Shown: positions 13,801 through 23,566 of the stretch, one piece after another
Numbering within the stretch: position 1 is the first letter of the stretch
Layout: every line of letters starts with the position of its first letter
DNA from: Anolis sagrei
Lineage: Eukaryota; Chordata; Lepidosauria; Squamata; Anolidae
Length of the DNA: 64,000 nt
Direction of reading: 5' to 3'
Assembly (NCBI RefSeq): GCF_037176765.1
Contig: NC_090024.1
Span: forward strand, 192,382,278 to 192,446,277
Program-made: the position numbers and the translations under genes
The notes under the pieces: model-generated
What the model was told of the DNA's origin: nothing
Database searches by the model: none
The model's input: only the letters and a program-made list of their open reading frames with translations

Positions 13801-16800
13801 GCATTGTCCGTAGACACCTCCAAGGTCATGTAGCCAGGATGAATGCATGGATCACTGTTACTTTCCCACCGGAGCAGTACCTATTGATCTACTCACATTT
13901 TCATGTTTTCGAACTGCTAGGTTGGCAGAAACTGGGGCTAACAGCAGGAGCTCACCCTGCTCCCTGGATTCAAACCACCAACCTTTAGGTCAGCAAGTTC
14001 AGCTGCTCAGCGGTTTAACTCACTATGCCACTGGGGGTCCCACTGCAAATTTAGACACATGGAATGTCCTAGGGTTTTAATAAAAAGTTTCCCCCCTCTT
14101 TTTTGGGGGGGGGGCATTCTTTTCTGTTCTTATGTTCACCCACCTCACTTGCTTTATTCACCATGCCCCCATCCCCATCCCAATTTCCCCATCCCCATCC
14201 CAATTTCCCCATTCTGGCAAATACTGAGCCTGGCAGATCTGAAACTGCAGTCCTAAACACTGAACATTATTTCCAAGACTTAACTGAAGGTAATAAAGAT
14301 GGTGGTCAGGGCTAAGGGAGGGGGAATTACAACCCCATACTATAATTTTAATCAAATCAGGAGGCCCCATTACCCTTCTAACCCAGATTAAAAGGCACAC
14401 TCATGATATATAAAGGAGAAAGACAACTATATTTCCAACCTATCATTTGAGCTTCAAGGATTGATATAATATACATACAGAAACTCTGCCCCAATGATCT
14501 TACAGGGACCATTTAGCACTTTGTTTCCTGGCTTTCTGAAGATAACCTTTAGCATTCATTTTCATGCTGCCTATTCTGTTTGATTATACTTGGCAATTTA
14601 TAAATTTGTAATGATCCTTCTGCCACTGACTCCCCACGCTTGCTGGGAGTTTGCTCGCTGAGGGCACCCAGCCAAATTGGTCATGCGGACAAACATAAAG
14701 AATCCAGCTCTCTCTTTTTCAAAAGGGCACTCTCATTTCTATGCAGACTTCGCGTTCTCCCTACAGGGGGTTGTGTTTTCCTTTTTGGTGAGGAAGATGA
14801 TTGCGAGTACAGATGTTTTTTAGTGGCAGATTACTGCTAAAACTGACCAGAATTGGGAAAATGCATTTGTTTCCACTGCTTTCCACTGAATTTTCCATTC
14901 TGATTGGGGGTTGTAACTTTTTTGGGCTCTGAGGTGTATACCAATTCCCCATTTTCACCACCATGGGATTCATACAAAAAGATTTTAGACTCGGATTCAG
15001 TTTAGCATTTCAGCATATTTTCTTTTTTTTATTAGTTGCCATGAACAATTTTTTTCTGGTAAGGTCAAATATAAACACTCTCAAAAATAAATATGGGAAT
15101 TACTTTAATTTAGTATTTTATTAGAACCATGAATTACAGCAATAGCTCACTACTCTTTCCATTCAGAACATTCAAGGCATTGATGGCCAAAGAGGTCTGT
15201 AATCATTTAGCCTAGGATAAGAATTTGTTTGGCTCATGAAGGAACATTGATTCTTACAAGTAATCAGGCATGTAGCCAGGGGGGGGGGGGGGGGGCTCGG
15301 GGGGCTTCAGCCCCCCCCCCCCCCCGAAATTCTCATGGTGGTTCGCGAAAAGGCCTTACTGGTGCATTATTTAAACTGTTATGTTTATTAATATCATGAT
15401 TTGATCACCATTCTCAATATATCCCATATGCATGGGGGTATTGGGGTAATGATACAAAAGGTTTGCTAGGCTAGACCCTCTTTCACTCAGACTCAGCCCC
15501 CCCGAAACTCAGCCCCCCCCCGAAACCCCCCCTGAAATTTTTTTAGCCCCCCCCCCCCCCCCCGAAACGAAATCCTGGCTACGGGCCTGCAAGTAATACA
15601 TCTGTTTCCAGCAGATTAGGGACAAACTTCTTGTCGTTTGGGTTATGCTCCTCCCAATTAGTCTAAACAGGAATGGAAAAAGAAATACCTTCCAGTCTTT
15701 CTGTGGATAAGCTAACCCTGGAAGACCAGTTGCTAATACAATCAAAGAGATGAATGTTCCAGAAAAAGGAAAATAATTTGCAAACATTTGCAAAACTCAC
15801 AGTATTAGTCAAAGAGCCAACACTGAGAAGGCTGTCCTGCTATAGGAGAACTGTAATAACCATCTAGCATATAGTGACACCAAAATCCCCAATCCAAAAC
15901 TCAATACAGTGACATAAAAAATACAATGAAAAAGGAGCAACTGCTCTCAAACAGAAAGTATCTCAGTCTGATATCAGTCCCTATGTCTGCAAGCTTCAAG
16001 GGTCCAAGTCCTGTAAAGATCCAAATAAGGGCCACTATGCTTGTGGGCATTGCAAGTGCTGTCAGGAAAGTTGGAAGACCAAAGAAGTATATAACCTCAG
16101 GAATAAAGTAGGTACCGCACTCAAACATTTTTCAACATGTGCTACTAGTAATGTCACCTATCTTTTGATATGTGAATGTAACCTATGGTACATTGGGAAA
16201 ACAACTAGACCTTTAAGAAACAGAATCTCTGAACACAAGTCCAGAATTAGCAACAGAATCCTTTCTATAATCTCTTTTTACCCAATATAATCATTCCTCC
16301 ACTTCTTTTAAGTTTTCTGCCTTGGAATGTGCCACACAGAAACCACACATGGATGTAGAGAAACTATTATCCCAAAGGGAACTATATTGGATTTTAAAAT
16401 TTAAGACCTTTTCCCCTCAGGGTCTCAATGAATCACTTACTTTCAGTTGCTTCCTTTAAGCCATCAGTATCCCTTAAAAAACCATCCACTGAAACTTTAG
16501 GACTACTCGCTGTTAGAATCCCTATGAGCAGAGTAAATTTCCCTTGATGATATCAGACATAGTGTGAGCATACTGTTAGATATAAGTAACGTATGCTTAC
16601 TTATTGTAGTATTGCTGGTTAATTGCTTGTTATATTATGATTTGAATGGATGTGAGTTATTACTCATAGTTGCTGACCACCTTATCACCTGAAGAAGAGG
16701 AAGGTTTTTTCCCCCTGAAACAGGGTAAAAAAAAAACCTGGGAATCACTGTTGCACTGATACTATACCAGCAACTGGACCTTTTCATGCCTTATATTGGT

Positions 16801-19800
16801 AGATGTCCATCCTATTTGGGCCTTTACAGGACTTGGACCCCTGAAGACTGCAGACATTGGGACTGATATCAGACTGAGATACTTTCTGTTTGAGAGCAGA
16901 TGCTCCTTTTTCATTGTATTATTCATGTCACTGTATTGAGCTTTGTATTGGGGATTTTGGTGTCACTATATGCTATATGGTCATTACAATTCTCCTATTG
17001 CATAGACTATATTGTGTTTGTTTACATATCTTACAGGTATTCTGGGATATTGCTTAGTAAGGCTGTTCTGCTCCCATAGGAGATAATTAAGTACATATCA
17101 ATAACATTTCACACCAGCACTCTGTAGAATGGATCGAGAGGTCATCCCTTATCTGCTAAAAACAGACACATCACAGGCAAGAATGAATGACCCTTCTCCA
17201 AGCAGATTTTGTTTTCTGTGTCAGGAGTGACTTGAGAAGTCACTTCTGGTGTGAAAGAATTGGCCGCCTGCAATGACGTTGCCCAGGAGACAAGCAGATA
17301 AGGGAGGGAATCTCCTGTAGACTGGGATTTACCTGGAATCACACTGGTTCAAGATTTGACCAAATGTAGCAGGCCCTCCTGCCACAGGCAGCTTGGGCAG
17401 GATCAAAGGTTTCCCGTGTATAATGTTGGATGAATGCCAAGGGTGATTTCCACATGGTTGCCCTGCAGATTTCTATGAGGGGCGTTAGTAGGAAAAAATA
17501 TTGTAGCAGCACCTCCTGGGTAATCACCATCTGAGCCAGGCTGTTAAATTTGCCTTGTGTTCCTTTCCCTCTCATTAGAGGGCCCCTTTCCTTCCATCAC
17601 AAATCTGGCTTGCCTCCCCAACCTTTGCCCCATTTTGGGCTGGCGGTGAAGCAGTGGCATGGAGTGTTTTTCCTTCATTCTCTATTCCTGTGGTTCCTTG
17701 GTTTCTCCCCTGTCCTTTGAAGATGCTAGCTGCACTTCTGCTACAGGTGAAAGGAGCAGATTTGGAGAGAAGGGAGAATTGTCAGCAAGGCCAGAAAACC
17801 TTCCCCTCATTCATGGAGCTCTGCCCCTGCCCCGCCTAGCTTTGTGCTTCCAGAGAAGAGGAAAGTCAAATGGAGGCAGGGGGTGAGAGTGAAAGCCAAC
17901 GGAGAGATGGATTCTCAAAGAAACCCGAGTTAAAGAGGGACAATTCAAGTATAGACAAGTTTTTCTTAGCAATTAAAGGGGAATAAAGCAGGAAACAAGG
18001 TAGAATTATGCACATGGGACTGGAGCAGATGCAAAATGGTGTCCTGAGATGGTTTTAAAGCAATGTTTAATGTGAATATAAGTGATTTTAATGTTTGTAT
18101 ATATTTATGGTTTTATGTCCTGGCATTGAATGTTTGCATATGTTGTGCTCTGGCCTGAGTCCCCTGTGGGGTGAGAATGGCGGAATATAAATGTTTTAAA
18201 TAAATAAATAAGTAAAGCAACACTGAACATTTCCTTTTGGAGTTGTAGGGAGGAAAAATACTGCCTTCTAGGGTTAGTTCCCCAACATGGGGACACCAGA
18301 AGGTCTTTCTTTTCCCTGCCTATCTGGAGCAAGTGAGAGGAGCATAACCCAGACTACCTGCACTTACCTGCTGCAAAATGCTCACATTACTTATAATAGA
18401 GGTAGAAATCATGCAGTCCTCCAAATTACAGCTGATGGGGAGGACTTTTGGAGTTACAATTCAACAAATCTGGTGGGCCAGGCACTGAACAAAATTATTT
18501 AGCTTGAATCTAAGGCACGTGAATCTAAGCTGGAACAGGAGGAGGCCTGACCAATGGTGGAATGGGAGCTAGGGGCTTTCTTTTTCCTTGGTAAGATGAA
18601 TGGATATGTGGAATTCAAAGACTAATGGAAGATACTGGGAGAGAAAAAATTCTTTGGATCTTGTCTTATTTCTTGATATAGAATAACTTTTTGTCATTGT
18701 ACATTGTATAACAAAATTAAATGCTTTCCCCAGCACACATTACAAAAACAACATACCCATCCCTCCACACTCCAACCACCACCATACAGCCCCCAATGCC
18801 ACATCAGTATGAAACCATGGAGTTCAATATAGTTACAACTCTAGGATAAACACTATCTCTCACTCTGTTTGTTCTTGTCTTTGTCACCCTGAACCATTTG
18901 CCAGATGGTAATAATTCAAAGAAAGAATATGCTGGGTGAAATGGATCCTTAAGAATGTTCTGAGCTTTCTTAAGGCTGTGAGACTTACAAAGTTCTTCCA
19001 CAGAAGGGAGGGGGCAACCAATTATTTTCTGTGCTGTAGAGGTGACCTTTTGGAGCACCTTCCTATCTGCCACTGCACTGTTACCAAACCATGCACAGAT
19101 GCAGTAGATTAGAACACTCTGTGTAGTACAGCGGTAGAAAGTCACTAGCAGTTGTTGGTTCCTTAAGTCTCAGATAGTACAATCTCTACTGGGCCCTCTT
19201 AACCAACACTGCCATATGAATGCCCCTTAACAGTGACACCCAGGAAATTAAAACTGACCACCCATTTCACTTGGTCTTCACTTATGACCAAGTGATGGAT
19301 TTCTGCTCTGTTCTTTCTCTAGTCCAGTATGAGCTCCTTCGTCCTATTGATGTTACTGACCAGATTATTGTCTCTGCACCACAAGAGCAGCTGTTCCACC
19401 TTATTCGGGTAGGCAGACTCATCCCCTTCAGAGATAAGCCCCATTACTGTTGTATCATCCATTAATTTGATAATGATACTGCTATGATGGATGGGAATGA
19501 AATCATATGTGTACAAAGTGTAAAGCAGAGGACTTAACACACAGCCCTGTGCCACCCAAGGGTTAAGAGTGAGAGCTGAAGATTACCTAATCTAAACCTC
19601 TGGGAACATCCAGACAAGAAGTACATAATCTAGGAACTGATTGAGTATAACAATCCCAGATCCATAAATTTAGACACCAGTCTATGTGGGAGGATTGTGT
19701 TAAACACTGAATGAAAGCCTGAAAAAAGCATCCTCATATAGTTCCCCTGTTGTTCCAGGTGGGTCAGAGTAATGTGGAGTGTGATGGCTATGACATCCTC

Positions 19801-22800
19801 TACTGATCTGTTAGCTCTATATGCAAGCTGATGTTTGTCCAGTGTATGTTGAAGGCTAGAAATGATATGTCTGCAGACCAATTTTTCAAGGCACTTCATG
19901 AGGATGGAAGTGAGTGCCACTGCTCTGTAGTCCTGAAAATTATCAATAGGGAACTTTTTTGGTAAAGGAATAATGATGGAATCCTGAAAACAAGATGAAA
20001 TAATAGACTGAGATAAAGACCAATTAAAAATCACAATAAAAACACTGGCCAATTGGTCACCACAGTCTTTAAGCACCCGACCAGAAATGCCATATAAATA
20101 TTCCTGAATGTGAATTTTCAAGATTTGTCCCCAAATCTGCATCTTTCTGGCTTGGTTGCAAGTGGGATACGTATTTGCTCATCAAATCTTGTAAGACAGG
20201 TGAAGTACACTTGAGTTGGCCATCCAGCCTCTGTTTAAAAGCTTCCAAAGAAGGAGCCTCCACCACGCTCTGGGGCAGAGAGTTCCACTGCTGAACGGCG
20301 TCCTGTTTTCTGCTTCCCTGGAGACTAGGACACAGAACAATGGCTTCAAACTACAACAGAGGAGATTCCATCTGAACATGAGGAAGAACTTCCTGACTGT
20401 GAGAGCGGTTCAGCAGTGGAACTCTCTGCCCCGGAGTGTGGTGGAGGCTCCTTCTTTGGAAGCTTTTAAACAGAGGCTGGATGGCCATCTGTCAGGGGCG
20501 ATTTGAATGCAATATTCCTGCTTCTTGGCAGGGGGTTGGACTGGATGGCCCATGAGGTCTCTTCCAACTCTTTGATTCTATGATGCTTTGCACATGGGCA
20601 GAAATAGCTTGACAGATTGTTCCATTTCAAAAGCATTAGCCTCCCCATCAAGAGCAAAATGCAGAGTATCTACTCTTCTTCCCAGCACAGATGCAAAACA
20701 AAAAGGGACAGCAGTTATTCATGCCTCACATCAACATCAAAGCCATTCACATTGATAATAAGGGAATAATCCACTCTTATTTGAAATGGCAAGTGTACAT
20801 AAAGTGATGCTTTAAGGCAGTGTTTTTCAATCTGGGGGTCGGGACCCCTGGGGTGGTCATGAGGGAGGTGTCAGAGGGGTGGACAAAGACCATCAGAAAG
20901 GGGCTCTTTGATTGTAGATGAACTATAAATCCCAGCAACTACAACTCTCAAATGTCAAGGTCTATTTTCCCCAAACACCACCAGTGTTCACATTTGTGAA
21001 TATTGAGTATTCATGCCAAGTTTGGTCCATCATTGTTTGAGTCCACAGTGCTCTCTGAAGTGAACTACACTTCTGAAGCTCCACAGTGCTCTCTGAAGTG
21101 AACTACACTTCTGAAGCTCAAGGTCAACACCCAGTTTGGTTCAATCCCATCGTTGGTGGAGTTCAGAATGTTCTTTGATTGTAGGTGGACTAAAAATCAC
21201 AGCAACTACAACTCCCAAATGACAAAATCAACTCCCAACCCCACCAGTATTTAAATGTGGGCATACAGGGTATTTGTGCCAAATTTGGCCCAGTGAATGA
21301 AAATACATCCTGCATATCAGATATGTACATTATGATTCATAACAGTAGCAAAATTATAGTTATGAAGTAGCCACGAAAATAATTTTATGGTTGGGGGTCA
21401 CCACAACATGAGGAACTGTATTAAAGGGTCGCGGCATTAGGAAGGTTGAGAAACACTGCATTAAACCCTAGGAAATTATAAGTCTACAGGCAATTTGAGG
21501 GTATATACACACACAAGCAAAAAGAAGTTTTAGGAGGAGATATCATCAAAAATTCAATGTATTCTCCTAGGGGTTGCGGCATTAACAAGGTTGAGATTCA
21601 ATGTATTCTACTAGGGGTTGCGGAATTAGCAAGGTTGCACTGCATTAAGGGAAGGCTGGAGAACTTGTGGCGGTCTTGTTGAAGGACAACTCACATCATC
21701 CTGGACATCTTGTTCATTCAGTCTGGGCTGATTTGAGATATTCAGCCACATCTGGGATGCAACAGGTTCCCAAATTTTGCTCAAAGGGACTGAGTTGATA
21801 CATCAGATGTACAAAGCTATGGTGAAAGTAAACCAACTAATCTGGAGCAGAATTGGGATAGGGTTTTGTACTGCCTCTTCAGAAGCAGCTTCCACTAAAC
21901 CCAAGCATACCTTTCTCATCTTAGGCAAAGCGGAATAGTTACCATCCTAACTTGACTCAATGATCCAATATGCCAGATTACTCAATGCAGGCATAACAAA
22001 GTTGCACTCATTGACATAATGGAAGAATGTCCTCTTAAATCCTTTCAGCCAGGAACTAAGTGTGCTATGCTTAACAGAATGGTTCTTTCATCACAAGAAG
22101 CCCAGCCATAGGATAAACAGGAATGGTAAGGTAAACATATTTTCCAGATTTTCACTGACCATATAGTGGGGAAAGACAGCTGTAGAGAACCAGAGCACAA
22201 CTCAGTTTGTGTCCTTTATGACAAGCTAGTTCTAACTGCACTGTGTGTGAACACTGGAAGATGTGAACTAAAACGGTGATCTTCCAACACTTTTACAACC
22301 TATAGACTTCTCTTTAGGGTAATCTCAGAGTTGCCAAAGTGTCCTGAAATCCTGCTTTGAAACTGTGGTGTGAAAGTCAGCAGTCCGGGGCCCAACAGAT
22401 TTTTTTTAATTATAGCTCTTCAAGCCCAGGGCCAGTATGGTACAGTCAAGGATTATGGGAATTGTGGTCCAAAATATCTAGAAGGCACCAAAGAATCACA
22501 GAGTTGGAAGAGACCTCATGGGCTATCCAGTCCAACTTCCTGCCAAGAAGCATGAAAATTGCATTCAAAGCACTCCCCAAAATATGGTCATCCGGCCTCT
22601 GTTTAAAAGCCTTCATAGAAGGAGCCCCCACAACACTCTGGGGCAGAGAGGTCCACTGCTGAATAGCTCTCACTGTTAGGAAGTTCTTCCTCATGTTCAG
22701 ACAGAATCTTCTTTTCTGTAGTTTGAAGCCATTGTGCCACATCCTAGTCTCCAGGACAGCAGAAAACAAGCTTCCTCCCTCCTATGACTTCCCCTCACAT

Positions 22801-23523
22801 ATTAATACTTGGCTTTCATCATGTCTCCTCTCCAGTTCTCTTCTGTGGACTAAACATGCCCAGCTCTTTAAGCAACTCCTCATAGAGCTTGTTCTCCAGA
22901 CCTTTGATTATTTTAGTCACTCTCCTCTGGACAAATTCCAGCTTGTCAACATCATCAGGTTGTCTATCCCTCCTTCTATATGTTCACAAGTACTAGAAGT
23001 AGAGCATATGCGTCTTAGGGAAAACAAGCATAAGGAACACTTACTCTCTCTAGGTGTGAACTGTCCTGAGTAGGATCAGCTTGTAAATTTGATGCCCCCA
23101 ATGTACACATAAAGAAATACATAATAAAATCCAATAATTACATATATGACATCCTTTCACATAATTAAACACGGTTATCATGTCCCCTCTCAACTTTCTC
23201 TTTTCTAGCCTGCACTGTGTTATTTCCCTTCTCTGTAGTTTTCAGCAGGGACTCCTTTTCCTGTTCATCTTCGAAAAGAAGTCCCCGGTGGCACAATGGG
23301 TTAAACCCTTTTGCTGGCAGGACTGCTGACCAATAGGTTGGCGGTTTGAACCTGGGGAACAGAGTGAGCTCCCGTCTGTCTGCTCCAGCTTCTCATGTGG
23401 TGACATGAGAGATGCCTCTCACATAATGGTAAAACATCCAGGCATCCCCTAGGTAATGTCTTTGGAGATGGCCAATTCTCTCACACCAGAAGCGTCTTGC
23501 AGTTTCTCAAATAGCTCCTGACA

Positions 23524-23566
<43 letters not shown>

